Below are positions 17,552 through 32,869 of a stretch of 64,000 bases of DNA, in pieces (within the stretch, counting starts at the first letter, position 1; the number at the start of each line of letters is the position of its first letter). The DNA comes from a bacterium. GTDB lineage: Bacteria; JAJVIF01. A program made the position numbers and the translations under genes. The notes under the pieces were generated by a model. It was given only the letters and a program-made list of their open reading frames with translations. It did not search any database and was not told the DNA's origin. The stretch covers positions 324,258-388,257 of the forward strand of contig JAJVIF010000002.1 in the NCBI GenBank assembly GCA_022072165.1. The letters are read 5' to 3'.

Positions 17552-20500
17552 GTGACTGAACATCTGGACCGGCTAAAAGATCTCCTCGCGGAACTCTTCC
17601 AATTCGATCATGCCGACCTGGACTTTGGCCTCTACCGCATCCTCAACGCCAAGCGGGAGGAAGTGACGCGCTTCCTCAACGAGACCCTGCTCGGACAAGT
17701 CGCCGATGCGTTCGCGAGCTACGAGTCGCAGGATCGCGCCGCGCTAGAGCACGAGCTAGAGGCGGCGCGGAAGCAAGCCGAAGAGCTGGGCGTTGATCCC
17801 GACACGACGCCACGCGTCAAGGAACTCCGCGCGAAGATGGCCGACGTGCCTGACCGTGCTGCGCTGGAGTCGGCGGTGTACTCGCACCTCTACACCTTCT
17901 TTCGGCGCTACTACCACGAGGGGGATTTCCTCACGCTGCGGCGCTACAAGGAAGGGGTCTATGCCATCCCCTACGCGGGCGAGGAAGTGAAGCTCCACTG
18001 GGCGAACCACGACCAGTACTACATCAAGACCAGCGAGCACTTCCGCGACTACTGCTTCACCGTGGCGGACGGACGGCGCGTCCATTTCAAGCTGGTCAGC
18101 GGCGATACCGAGCGCGACAATAACCGTGCGCAGAACGGCAAGGACCGGCGCTTTGTCTTTGTGGGACAGGGCGAGTCCGGCGACAGCGCGTTGGTCTTGC
18201 AGTTCGCGTACCGGCAACCCGACGGAAAGAAATCGAAGCAGGCGGAGCTGAATGCCGAGGCTGCCCAGCGCGTCCTGGCGCTTCCGGGCATTTCGGCATG
18301 GGTGGCTGAACTGACTGAACCACGCCCGACCGACAAGTCGCCGAGCCGCACGCTGCTGGAGAAGCACCTCGCTGAGTACACCGCGCGGAACACGTTTGAC
18401 TACTTCATCCACAAGGACCTGGCAGGCTTCCTCAAGCGCGAGCTGGACTTCTTCATCAAAGCCGAGGTCATGCACCTCGATGACATCGAGCACGACACCG
18501 CGCCGCGTGTGGAACAGTACCTCGCGCAAATCAAGGTGCTGCGGGCGCTCGCGCACCAGATCATCGCATTCCTCGCCCAGATCGAAGACTTCCAGAAGAA
18601 GCTCTGGCTGAAGAAGAAGTTTGTGGTGGACACGCAGTGGTGCGTGACGCTGGACCGGCTGCTGCGAATCGAGGACGCCGCCGAACGCGATTGGCTCCTC
18701 GCCGAGATCATCGCCAACGACGCGCAGCGCGAGGAGTGGGTCCGCCTGTTTGCCATCGACAACCTGGCGGGCGATTTAACGACGCCCGGCTACGCCGCGC
18801 CGCTCACGGCGGATTTCCTCCGCTCCCATCCGACGCTGGTGGTCGATACGCGGCACTATGCCATCGAGTTCCGTGACCGGCTGCTGGCGACGTTCGCGGA
18901 CATTGACGCTGAGACGGACGGCGTACTGCTCCACAGCGAGAACTTCCAGGCGCTGCGATTGTTGCAGGCGCGGTACGAGGGTGCGTTAGCGTGCATCCAC
19001 ATCGATCCCCCTTACAACACACAGACCAGCGGGTTTCTGTACCGAAATGATTATCAGCACTCGAACTGGCTGGGAATGATGGGGGATCGGCTTCAACTTG
19101 GCTGGCAGTTACTAGCTCCAGAAGGAAACTTACTGTGCCATATTGATGAAAATGAGAACGAGCGCCTGCACCTCCTTTGTGACTACTTGGGACTGTCCAA
19201 TGCGGGAACCGTTATCTGGGACAAGCGGAACCCCATGTTGGGGCGAGCTGGCATCGCTACCCAACATGAGTATGTTCTCTGGCGCACACCGAATGACGAC
19301 CCCGTGTACCTACGAAACGTGAACCAACGCATGATTTTGGAAAAGGCCGCTGAGATTATCCAGCAGTCGAACGGGGTTTCTGAGGAAGCTAGGCGAAAAT
19401 TTGCATCATGGGTTGGCTCATGCCTCGATCTCTCTGGGGGCGAGAAAGCCTATCGGTTCCTTGAGCACGATGGTCGAGTCTACCGTGGCGTTGCGATGGG
19501 AGCGCCAGAGCCTCGTACTGACCCCAAGTTTCATGAGCCGCTAATCCATCCCATGACTGGACAGCCGTGCCCGGTTCCTCCAAACGGCTGGTCACGTACA
19601 CCCCAGTCCTTACGGGAACTGCTTGCCCACGATGAACTCATGTTCGGCCCTGACCACACATCACAACCGCAACGCAAGGTGTATCTAACTAAAGACTCCC
19701 AACGTCAGGTCCCTTCCTTAGTGCAAGAGGCAGGGAGCGGAAAAGCTGACCTCGACAAGCTGGGCCTGGACTTTCCTTACTGTCATCCAGTCGGTCTCTA
19801 CATACACCTCATGGGAGCAGCCTGCCCAAAGAAAGCTGTTGCCTTAGACTACTTTGCTGGAAGCGGAACGAACGGCCACGCGGTTATTTCCCTGAATCGC
19901 GAAGACGGAGGGTCCCGTAAGTTTGTCTTGGTGGAGGTCGGAGAGCAGTTTCGCACTGTCCTCTTGGAGCGCATCAAGAAGGTGACCTACACGCCGGAAT
20001 GGAAAGACGGTAAACCGAAACGTCTCCCCACGGCAGAGGAGATTGAACGCAGCCCCCACTTCATCAAGGTCCTCCGCCTCGAATCCTACGAGGACACGCT
20101 CAATAACCTCGCGCTGCACCGTTCGCCCGCGCAACAAACGCTGCTCGACCGCAACGACGCGCTGGCCCACGAGTACAGGCTCCACTACCTCCTCGATGTC
20201 GAAACGCGCGACAGTGCGTCATTGCTCAACATCGCGCAATTCGCCACGCCCTTCGACTACCGGCTGGACATCGCCACGGACAGCGTAGGCGAAACAGTCC
20301 CGACCGTCGTGGATTTGGTGGAGACCTTCAACTACCTCCTGGGCCTGCGCGTCCAGACGATGCGGACGGTTGAAGGCGTCCGGGTCGTCACGGGCTCGAC
20401 GCTGGACGGCCAACGGGTCTGCGTCCTGTGGCGCACAGTCGCGGAGGTCGATAACGCTAAGCTGCGAGGGTGGTTTACGCGTCATCTTCTTGACCGGGCT

Positions 20501-20628
20501 GATGACTTCGACCTGATCTACGTGAACGGGGACAACACTTTGGCCTCATTGCGGCTGCCCAACTGCCAATGGACCGTGCAGCTCACAGAGGAGGCCTTCC
20601 ACCGGCTAATGTTCGAGGGGGTAGAGTA

Positions 20629-20629
<1 letters not shown>
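17552..20629 (+). CDS. Type III-like adenine-specific DNA methyltransferase (Mod)
   Basis: This 1,025-residue protein should methylate adenine in a specific DNA site and protect the host from the nuclease encoded next. It is a beta-class N6-methyltransferase: motif IV DPPY (residues 485-488) precedes motif I FAGSGT (768-773), with the target-recognition region between them. The N-terminal 480 residues before DPPY, and about 200 after motif I, make it much longer than EcoP15I Mod (about 644). GTG 17552 has GGAGGA at 17541-17546, five bases away; an upstream in-frame start at 17336 adds 72 unlikely residues. GC content falls to about 47-48% in the lines at 19021 and 19141 against about 60% at 18541, suggesting exchange of the recognition domain. 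Its stop overlaps the next start (TAATG). Confidence 0.88.
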
Positions 20630-23826
<3,197 letters not shown>

Positions 23827-23858
23827 CCATGTGGAATTAGGCGGGAGACCGCTTCCAC

Positions 23859-23882
23859 TAGAATCGCCCTGCCTAGGGAGGG
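23859..23882 (+). promoter_or_regulatory. -10 box and ribosome-binding site of mutS
   Basis: TAGAAT (23859-23864) is preceded by a weak TTAGGC (23837-23842) at 16 bases and followed by AGGGAGGG (23875-23882), ten bases before ATG 23893. mutS thus has its own promoter after the restriction gene. Confidence 0.5.
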
Positions 23883-23892
23883 TTCCGCCCCG

Positions 23893-26430
<2,538 letters not shown>

Positions 26431-26442
<12 letters not shown>

Positions 26443-26490
26443 TCGGCATGTCTATAATGCGGTTCTCGCATCATTCACGTTGCATCGGAG
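26431..26490 (+). promoter_or_regulatory. Promoter and ribosome-binding site of the DUF262-HNH gene
   Basis: TTGTTC (26431-26436) and a perfect TATAAT (26453-26458) are 16 bases apart. GGAG at 26487-26490 lies seven bases before GTG 26498. The -35 lies inside the end of mutS. Confidence 0.65.
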
Positions 26491-26497
26491 CTTCACT

Positions 26498-28291
26498 GTG
26501 GCAAACGACGGCATGCTATTTAGGGATACGGGCCATCCACTGGAGTGGCTGCTGGCAAACATCGCACAGGGCGATCTTGCGCTGCCAGACATCCAGCGAC
26601 CCTTTGTGTGGAGCAGCACCAAGGTGCGGGATCTGTTTGATTCCATGTTTCGTGGTTTTCCCGTAGGGTTCCTTCTCCTCTGGGAGAGTCCGCATGATAT
26701 TGACTCGCGACAGGTAGGTGTGGAACAGAAATCCCGCCAACGGCCGAAGTGGCTGATCATCGATGGACAACAACGCCTGACGTCGCTGTACGCCGTCATG
26801 CGCGGCATCCCCATTCTGGACAAGGAGTACCGGGAAAAGCACATACATATTGCTTTCTGCCCGCTGGAGGGCAAGTTTGAAGTCACGGATGCAGCCATCC
26901 GAAAAGACCCGATGTGGCTACCGGACATCACTGAAGTCTGGGCTCCAGGCTCCAGCCAGAGCAAACTGCGCAAGGACTTCATCCAACGGCTGGCGAAGGC
27001 CCGAGAGGAAAAGGGGTTACAACTGACGGAGGCAGAAGAAGAGCAGATCGAGCAGATGCTCAATCGCCTGTTCGCCCTCAAAGATTTCCGTTTCACGGCC
27101 CTCGAAGTCGACAGCGGCGTAGCAGAGGATCAGGTGGCCGAGATTTTCGTACGCATTAACAGTCAGGGAGTTGCACTAAAGCAAGCAGACTTCATCCTGA
27201 CGCTGATGTCGGTGAACTGGCCAGAGGGGCGGGTTCAACTGGAAGAGTTTTGTACATCCGGTGTACGGCCCTCACCGAACAAAGCAGCCAGTAGCTACAA
27301 CTATGTGCAGGAGCCAGATCCCGCAGGTTTTCTGAGGGCTTCATCAGCCCTGGCATTCAATCGTGCCCGGCTGCGATTCGTGTATCAGATTTTGCGGGGT
27401 CGCAATCCGGAGACCCAGGAGGTCACTGAGGAACTGCGAGAATCACGGTTCAGGCAACTGGAAACTGCCCAGCAGGCAGCACTAAATCTGAATAACTGGC
27501 ATGGGTTCATTGATTCCCTGCGGGGGGCGGGCTTTCTGAGCAAAGACCTGATCTCCTCCGAGCTGGCGGTCTGGTACAGCTACGCCATTTACCTCATTGG
27601 CCGGGAACGATACCAGGTCTCCAGTGTCACGCTGGATTGGCTCATTCCTCAGTGGTTTGTGCTGTCCCTGCTGACTTCACGGTATACCGGCTCTTCCGAA
27701 ACCCAGGCGGAAGAGGACCTGCAGGCGCTGCATGTACCGCAATCCGCTGATGAGTTTATCCAGACTTTGCGACGCCTTATGGATCTGGTTGCCACAGATG
27801 CTTACTGGAAGGAAGAGTTGGTAAAACAACTCGACAGTTCGGGTGCCCGCAATACAGCCTTCATGACCTTCCTTGCCAGTCAAAATGCCCGAAAAGCCCC
27901 AGTCCTATTTTCTCAAAAGCTGGTGCGTGACCTGATGGACCCGCAGATTCGTCGCAAACGAACTGCCATCGAAAAGCACCACCTCTTCCCTAAGGCATTC
28001 CTGAAGCGCTCTGGGATCACAGACCAGAAGCAAGTCAATCAGGTGGCCAATCTGGCGATTCTGGAGTGGCCGCAAAACCTGAAAATTTCAGATGAAGCTC
28101 CCCAGGACTACGCGCCACGCCTCCTGATGATGGCTTCATCCGAAGACGCGAAGGCGTGGTCAGAAGCCCACGCATTACCAGAGAACTGGTACCTCATGGA
28201 GTATGACGAGTTCCTGCTGGAGCGCCGAAAGCTCATGGCCCAACTGATACGCCAACACTTCGAATCCCTCTGCCCTGTCACAGTTTCATGA
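26498..28291 (+). CDS. GmrSD-like DUF262-HNH protein (putative type IV restriction enzyme)
   Basis: The 597-residue protein carries both halves of the GmrSD system in one chain. The N-terminal DUF262 domain shows LPDIQRPFVWS, VRDLFDSMFRGFPVG and the nucleotide-binding DGQQR (residues 89-93), followed by FVRINSQGVALKQADF. The C-terminus holds an HNH-type nuclease: H494-H495 in KHHLFPKAFL, N514, N518 and N527. Such proteins (GmrSD, BrxU, SspE) restrict phage DNA with modified bases or act with backbone modification. GTG 26498 is chosen for its Shine-Dalgarno site and fit to the domain start. GC content is lower than in mutS (about 52% in the line at 27481), consistent with transfer. No modification partner is adjacent. 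Confidence 0.85.
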   Translation: MANDGMLFRDTGHPLEWLLANIAQGDLALPDIQRPFVWSSTKVRDLFDSMFRGFPVGFLLLWESPHDIDSRQVGVEQKSRQRPKWLIIDGQQRLTSLYAVMRGIPILDKEYREKHIHIAFCPLEGKFEVTDAAIRKDPMWLPDITEVWAPGSSQSKLRKDFIQRLAKAREEKGLQLTEAEEEQIEQMLNRLFALKDFRFTALEVDSGVAEDQVAEIFVRINSQGVALKQADFILTLMSVNWPEGRVQLEEFCTSGVRPSPNKAASSYNYVQEPDPAGFLRASSALAFNRARLRFVYQILRGRNPETQEVTEELRESRFRQLETAQQAALNLNNWHGFIDSLRGAGFLSKDLISSELAVWYSYAIYLIGRERYQVSSVTLDWLIPQWFVLSLLTSRYTGSSETQAEEDLQALHVPQSADEFIQTLRRLMDLVATDAYWKEELVKQLDSSGARNTAFMTFLASQNARKAPVLFSQKLVRDLMDPQIRRKRTAIEKHHLFPKAFLKRSGITDQKQVNQVANLAILEWPQNLKISDEAPQDYAPRLLMMASSEDAKAWSEAHALPENWYLMEYDEFLLERRKLMAQLIRQHFESLCPVTVS

Positions 28292-28399
28292 ACGTCACCC
28301 AAAAACATCCGACCGCTGGCCTGGGGGGTGTATAACGCAGGTACAGCATCGACCGGGGCGGTCAGTTTCACAGTCGCCCCTGTTAGGAGGGTTCCGCTC

Positions 28400-29011
28400 A
28401 TGACATCACTCGTACGGCTCCTGCCGGTACTGCTCCTCGCTGTTGGCCTCCTCACGCCCGCCGCCGCCAGCGCGGCTCCTGGCGATGGCACAGGCCTGCC
28501 GCAGAAGCGACGTCCCGATACGCCCCTGGCCCCCGGCACAGACTGCTCCGCCAACCCCCTGAATCTGGATGGGGTAGAAGCGCGGCTCGGGGATCACATG
28601 GGTGAAGAGGGCCTGATCCTGATTCAGCTCACCGAAGACCCCACCAAATGGAACTGGGCAGCGCTGCAGCGCTTCGCCTCAAAGGAGTACCAGCCGCTGC
28701 TGGAGGGCGTGATGGTGATCGCGGTCTATCCCGACACGCCGTATACCCGCTATGCCGCCGAGGATCTCGACCACCTGCGGGAGTTCCTGCCGGTGGGGAT
28801 CATCGATGACGCCACACGTCGCTGGCTCCCGGCGGTCCAGGACCAGATCCACTATGCCGTGTTTGATTTCCCGGGGTCCTACAGCGCTGGTCGCTTCGAT
28901 GGGACCGACAATAGCACCAAGGCGCTGGATAGTTTCATTAACGCCACCACGTCGGCTATTAAGAAGAAGGCGGCCCCCAAAAAAGGCAAAGGCGGCGACC
29001 AAAAGGGGTAA
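28400..29011 (+). CDS. Predicted secreted protein of unknown function
   Basis: The 203-residue protein starts with a signal peptide (MTSLVRLLPVLLLAVGLLTP, cleavage after ASA). The mature part has LNLDGVEARLGDHMGEEGLILIQL, GVMVIAVYPDTPYTRYA and a C-terminal lysine-rich tail (IKKKAAPKKGKGGDQKG). The alternation of strands and helices could be thioredoxin-like, but there is no CXXC and I do not recognise the family. ATG 28400 has TAGGAGG at 28384-28390. A TATAAC at 28331-28336 may be its -10. It stands alone between the DUF262 gene and the peptidase. Confidence 0.7.
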   Translation: MTSLVRLLPVLLLAVGLLTPAAASAAPGDGTGLPQKRRPDTPLAPGTDCSANPLNLDGVEARLGDHMGEEGLILIQLTEDPTKWNWAALQRFASKEYQPLLEGVMVIAVYPDTPYTRYAAEDLDHLREFLPVGIIDDATRRWLPAVQDQIHYAVFDFPGSYSAGRFDGTDNSTKALDSFINATTSAIKKKAAPKKGKGGDQKG

Positions 29012-29079
29012 CTTGCGGCAACCGGGCACCAGTCGCCTCCCCTGGCGGCTGCCGTATGCTTCACGGCAGGAGGCCGCAT

Positions 29080-30465
29080 ATGTCTTTTCCTGCCACGACT
29101 TACCAGCAGCGTCGTCAGACCCTGCGATCGCAGGTCCCTGGCGGCGCTTTGCTGTTGCTCGGCGCGCCGGAAGTCCCCCGGAACTACGCTGCGAATACCT
29201 ATCCGTTTCGGCAGGATTCGACCTTCCTCTACTACACCGGACTGCAGCAGCCGGACCTGGGGCTCTGGGTCTTTCCCGATGGCCGGGAGTGCCTGATCGC
29301 CGATCCCGGATCGCTGGAGAGCGTGGTCTGGACCGGACCGGTCCCCTCCCCGGCTGATCTGGCGGCCCAGGCGGGCATCGCCTCCGCCATCACCTGGGTG
29401 CAACTGGCGGACCTGGTGCAGGACGCCGACCACGGGCGGGTGGTGGTGCATCACCTGTTGCCGGTCCAGGCAGCGAAGCAACTTGCCCTCGCCGCGCTCT
29501 GCAACGTGTCGGTCGCCCAACTCGCAGCGCGCTGCTCCACGGTGCTGCGGGATGCGGTGATCCAGCAGCGTCTCGTGAAATCCGCTGAGGAAATCGCGGA
29601 AATCGAGGGAGCCCTGGCGGTCACCGACCGGATGCACCGGGCGGTGATGGCGGGCTGTCGCCCCGGCGCGACCGAGCAGGCACTAGTGGCGGAACTGGAG
29701 CAGATCGCCCTCGCGGCGGGCTGCCAGCAGTCGTACCACCCGATCCTGACGGTCCGCGGGGAGATCCTGCACAACCACGGGTATCAGCACACCCTGCAAC
29801 CGGGCCAGCTGCTGCTCAACGATTCCGGCGCGGAGAGTCCGATGGGATATGCCTCGGACATCACCCGGTCCCTCCCGGTGAGTGGCCAATTCACGGACCA
29901 GCAGCGACTGATCTATACGCTGGTCCTGGACGCGCAATTGTTGGCGATTGAGCAGATCCGTCCGGGGATCCCCTATCAGGCGGTCCACGAGGCGGTCTGC
30001 CTCCATTTCGCAACGGGCCTCTGCGACATTGGACTCATGCAGGGGGATCCGGCGGAAGCGGTCGCGGCCGGCGCACACGCCGCCTTCTTTGTGCATGGGC
30101 TGGGACATGCCCTCGGGCTCGATGTCCATGACATGGAGGACCTGGGGGAGGACGCGGTCGGCTACGGGCTCTCGTATCAGCGCTCGTCCCATTTCGGCAC
30201 GCAATTCCTGCGCTTCGCCCGGGAAGTCCAGCCGGGATATGTCCTGACAGTCGAGCCGGGACTCTATTTCATCGATGCCCTCTTCGATCAGTGGGCCGCC
30301 GAGGGGCGCCATCGGGATTTCCTCCGGTACGACCAGCTCGCGCAGTGGCGGGGCTTCGGGGGCATCCGGATCGAAGACGATGTCCTGGTCACCGACACCG
30401 GTGCCCGGGTCCTGGGACCGGGGATTCCGAAGGGGATCGCCGAGGTCGAGGCCGCGATGGCCTGA
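29080..30465 (+). CDS. pepP: Xaa-Pro aminopeptidase (M24B)
   Basis: This 461-residue cytoplasmic metallopeptidase removes N-terminal residues preceding proline. An aminopeptidase-P N domain (YQQRRQTLRSQV to about residue 130) precedes the pita-bread catalytic domain. All five metal ligands are present: D248 (LLLNDSGAE), D260 (SDITR), H343 (HGLGHALGLDVHD), E392 (TVEPGLYF) and E432 (GIRIEDDV). ATG 29080 has AGGAGG at 29068-29073 six bases upstream, and TATGCT at 29055-29060 fits a short-leader -10. The upstream ATG 29056 lies inside that box. Confidence 0.93.
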   Translation: MSFPATTYQQRRQTLRSQVPGGALLLLGAPEVPRNYAANTYPFRQDSTFLYYTGLQQPDLGLWVFPDGRECLIADPGSLESVVWTGPVPSPADLAAQAGIASAITWVQLADLVQDADHGRVVVHHLLPVQAAKQLALAALCNVSVAQLAARCSTVLRDAVIQQRLVKSAEEIAEIEGALAVTDRMHRAVMAGCRPGATEQALVAELEQIALAAGCQQSYHPILTVRGEILHNHGYQHTLQPGQLLLNDSGAESPMGYASDITRSLPVSGQFTDQQRLIYTLVLDAQLLAIEQIRPGIPYQAVHEAVCLHFATGLCDIGLMQGDPAEAVAAGAHAAFFVHGLGHALGLDVHDMEDLGEDAVGYGLSYQRSSHFGTQFLRFAREVQPGYVLTVEPGLYFIDALFDQWAAEGRHRDFLRYDQLAQWRGFGGIRIEDDVLVTDTGARVLGPGIPKGIAEVEAAMA

Positions 30466-30489
30466 GTTGCGGGGGCTTCTCCGGCAACC

Positions 30490-30510
30490 GGACCCCGCCA
30501 TCAGGGGTCC
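30490..30510 (+). terminator. Hairpin after pepP
   Basis: GGACCCC and GGGGTCC pair in a 7-bp stem around a 7-base loop, 24 bases after the pepP stop. Only TATCC follows, so termination may be partial. Confidence 0.45.
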
Positions 30511-30563
30511 TATCCGGGTATCCTTAGCCGGTAACGCGGCGCCGTGTGCGCCAGGAGGCTACA

Positions 30564-32822
30564 GTGACCCTCGATACCCGTCAACTTCGCACCCTGATTG
30601 GACGCTTCCGGGCGCAACATGCCCTGGAAGTCGGGGCGCGTGGCCTCTTCTATGGCGGTCTGGGATCAGCAGTTGTCATTCTGGCTGACAAGATCCGGCC
30701 GTTTCCCACCTCCTGGGACCCGGGCTTTCTCGCACTGGGCGTTGGTGTCGGCCTCGGAGTGCTGGCGGGGGCCTGTGCGCTGCTGAAGCGCTATCAACTC
30801 GAGGATGCCGCCCGGGCGATTGACGCGCACTATGGGCTCCAGGAGTTGCTCGGGTCGGCGCATGAACTCGCGCCGGTCGCCGCGGGCGAGTTCGAAGCGG
30901 CGGTCGCGACGGCGGCTGACCGGCTGGTGAAGTCGCAGAACTTCACCCGCGATTTCCGGCTTCGCCCACCCGCGTATACCCGTCAGGCGACCGCCAGCAT
31001 CGCGGTGGCTGGTCTCCTCATTTTTGTGCCGCCGCTGCAAACCCTGAATCCGGCGAAACGGGCAGAACTCGCGGAACTCAAAGCCCGGGAAGCGGCGCTG
31101 CAGGAACTCGCCCGCGACCTGAAGGAAATCCGCAAAGACGATGCCGCCCTGGAGGAACTCGCCCGGGAGGTGGAGGACCTGGCGGTCCGCTCCCAGAAGC
31201 AGCGACTGACCAAAGAGGACTTCCTGCGCGAACTGGATGAGATTCAGAAAGAACTCGAATCCCGGATGGCGGACCTCGACAAAGAGGGGACCGCGAAAGC
31301 GCTGGAGTCGCTGAAGGAATCGATGTCGGATCTCGCGATCCCCGAGGTGGGTGAAGCGAAGGACCTCGCGGCGCAGATGGATGCCCTCCAGAAGCGTCTG
31401 GAAAAGAAGGACCTGAAGTTCGATCAGCTCGACCAGCTGGAAAAGACCCTCAAAGCCCAGCAGGAAAATCTGAAAGACCACAAAGAACTCAACAGCCTGA
31501 ACAAAGAGCTGGGGCGTATGCGCGAGGAAGCGCTGAAGCAGCAGCAGGAGAAGCTGGGCGGCGAGGTGAATCGCCTGCTGGATGAGATGTCCAAAGAGGC
31601 GAAAGAGGGCGCGCAGAAGACCCCCGAGCAGCTCAAACAGCAGTTACAGCAGCAGGTCCAGCAGATGCAGCAGGAGGCCCGACAGGGGCAGCTCGGGCAG
31701 GAAGACACCAACAGCCTGCAGCAGAAAATCGATCAGCAGCGCCAGTCGGACCCCGCATCCGCCACCCGGATGCAGGAGCTCAACGACCGCCTCAACCAGG
31801 CCCTCAGCAAAGAACAGCAGCTGGGCAACGAGGTCCAGCAGCAGCAGTCCCAGAATCAGCAACCGTCACAACAATCCCAGCAAGGCCAGCAGGGCGAACA
31901 GCAACAGGGGCAACAGTCCCAGCAGGGGCAGCAGGGCGAACAGGCCCAGCAAGGCCAGCAGTCCCAACAGGGACAGCAGGGGGAGTCAGGACAACAGCCG
32001 GGCCAGCAGTCCCAGCAGGGACAGAGCGCAGGCCAGCAGCAGTCCGGCCAGGGGCAACAAGGACAGTCCGGCCAGTCACCCAGCCAGCAGCCCTCCCAGA
32101 ATCCTGATGGCCAGGGGCAGGGACAGGGCCAGATGACGGTCGAGCAGTGGATGCAGCAACAGCAGCAGTCGCAGCAGGGGAACTCCCAGGGTCAGGGCGG
32201 TCAGCCGATGGAAGGCTCTCCGCAACTCGGACCCCAGGGTCAGAATCCCGGTCAGGGGCAGGGTCAGGGGAGTGGCCAGGGGTCCCAGGGCTTCTCCTCC
32301 ATGTCCCCGGAAGAAATGCGCAACTGGGCTGACATGCTCAAGGAGTACCAGGGTCTCTCTTCCACCAATCGCAAGCTGGGACAGACTCGTAGCGGCGGAT
32401 CTGGCAAGCCCGGTGAGGGGAGCGGCGCCGGAGGCGGCAACGGCTGGGGCCTCGGGCATAACCCCGGAGGGACTCCCTCGAATCAGGGGAGCGGGCAAGC
32501 CCAGAACCAGCCGGGGATGAAAACACAACAGAGCAAGCTGACCCTGGACCAGATGCTCGACTTCCAGGCGCTCTACGATCCCCATCTCATAGATGCCCGG
32601 ATCCGCGACGAGCACAAAGTCCAGGGCTACCTCCAGGAAGGCGAGTCCGGCGGCTTTACGATGGTTAAAGCCCCCAACGTGGAAGAGGGGGATGCGCTGA
32701 CGCCGTACTTTTCCGTGGACCCCAAGACCGCCGATGCGGAGGTCCAGGCCCTGGAAAATCAGGAAATCCCGGCGAATCTCAAGGACCTGGTGCGGCAGTA
32801 CTTCGACAGCCTGAAGCAATAG
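30564..32822 (+). CDS. DUF4175-like membrane-anchored protein with Gln/Gly-rich region
   Basis: The 752-residue protein begins with three membrane helices (about residues 27-45, 53-73 and 138-155). A long charged coiled coil follows (residues about 165-410, rich in KE, EL and QQ). Then comes a low-complexity stretch of QSQQGQQGEQ-type units (about 420-580), a Gly-rich linker, and a compact C-terminal domain with LDQMLDFQALYDPHLIDARI. The layout resembles DUF4175 proteins, which in other bacteria sit near MoxR/BatA-type genes; none is present here. It is probably an envelope structural protein. GTG 30564 has AGGAGG at 30553-30558, five bases upstream, with TATCCT at 30519-30524 as a possible -10. 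Confidence 0.72.
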   Translation: MTLDTRQLRTLIGRFRAQHALEVGARGLFYGGLGSAVVILADKIRPFPTSWDPGFLALGVGVGLGVLAGACALLKRYQLEDAARAIDAHYGLQELLGSAHELAPVAAGEFEAAVATAADRLVKSQNFTRDFRLRPPAYTRQATASIAVAGLLIFVPPLQTLNPAKRAELAELKAREAALQELARDLKEIRKDDAALEELAREVEDLAVRSQKQRLTKEDFLRELDEIQKELESRMADLDKEGTAKALESLKESMSDLAIPEVGEAKDLAAQMDALQKRLEKKDLKFDQLDQLEKTLKAQQENLKDHKELNSLNKELGRMREEALKQQQEKLGGEVNRLLDEMSKEAKEGAQKTPEQLKQQLQQQVQQMQQEARQGQLGQEDTNSLQQKIDQQRQSDPASATRMQELNDRLNQALSKEQQLGNEVQQQQSQNQQPSQQSQQGQQGEQQQGQQSQQGQQGEQAQQGQQSQQGQQGESGQQPGQQSQQGQSAGQQQSGQGQQGQSGQSPSQQPSQNPDGQGQGQGQMTVEQWMQQQQQSQQGNSQGQGGQPMEGSPQLGPQGQNPGQGQGQGSGQGSQGFSSMSPEEMRNWADMLKEYQGLSSTNRKLGQTRSGGSGKPGEGSGAGGGNGWGLGHNPGGTPSNQGSGQAQNQPGMKTQQSKLTLDQMLDFQALYDPHLIDARIRDEHKVQGYLQEGESGGFTMVKAPNVEEGDALTPYFSVDPKTADAEVQALENQEIPANLKDLVRQYFDSLKQ
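31830..32300 (+). repeat. Low-complexity CAG/GGN-rich tandem region in the DUF4175-like gene
   Basis: This stretch is built from degenerate repeats of CAGCAGGGACAG-type units that encode Q, S and G. It is prone to slippage, so its length should vary between strains. Confidence 0.75.
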
Positions 32823-32853
32823 GTCGCGCCGCGCCATGAGGTGAATCGTCGCG

Positions 32854-32859
32854 TATCCT
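32854..32859 (+). promoter_or_regulatory. Short-leader -10 box (TATCCT)
   Basis: TATCCT ends ten bases before ATG 32870. No Shine-Dalgarno site lies between them, so the message is leaderless or nearly so. Confidence 0.45.
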
Positions 32860-32869
32860 CCAGTCCCAC

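Noticed and set aside
31582-32136. Ser/Arg-rich 184-residue frame overlapping the Q-rich region
   Set aside because: Frame-shifted reading of CAG repeats, not a separate gene.
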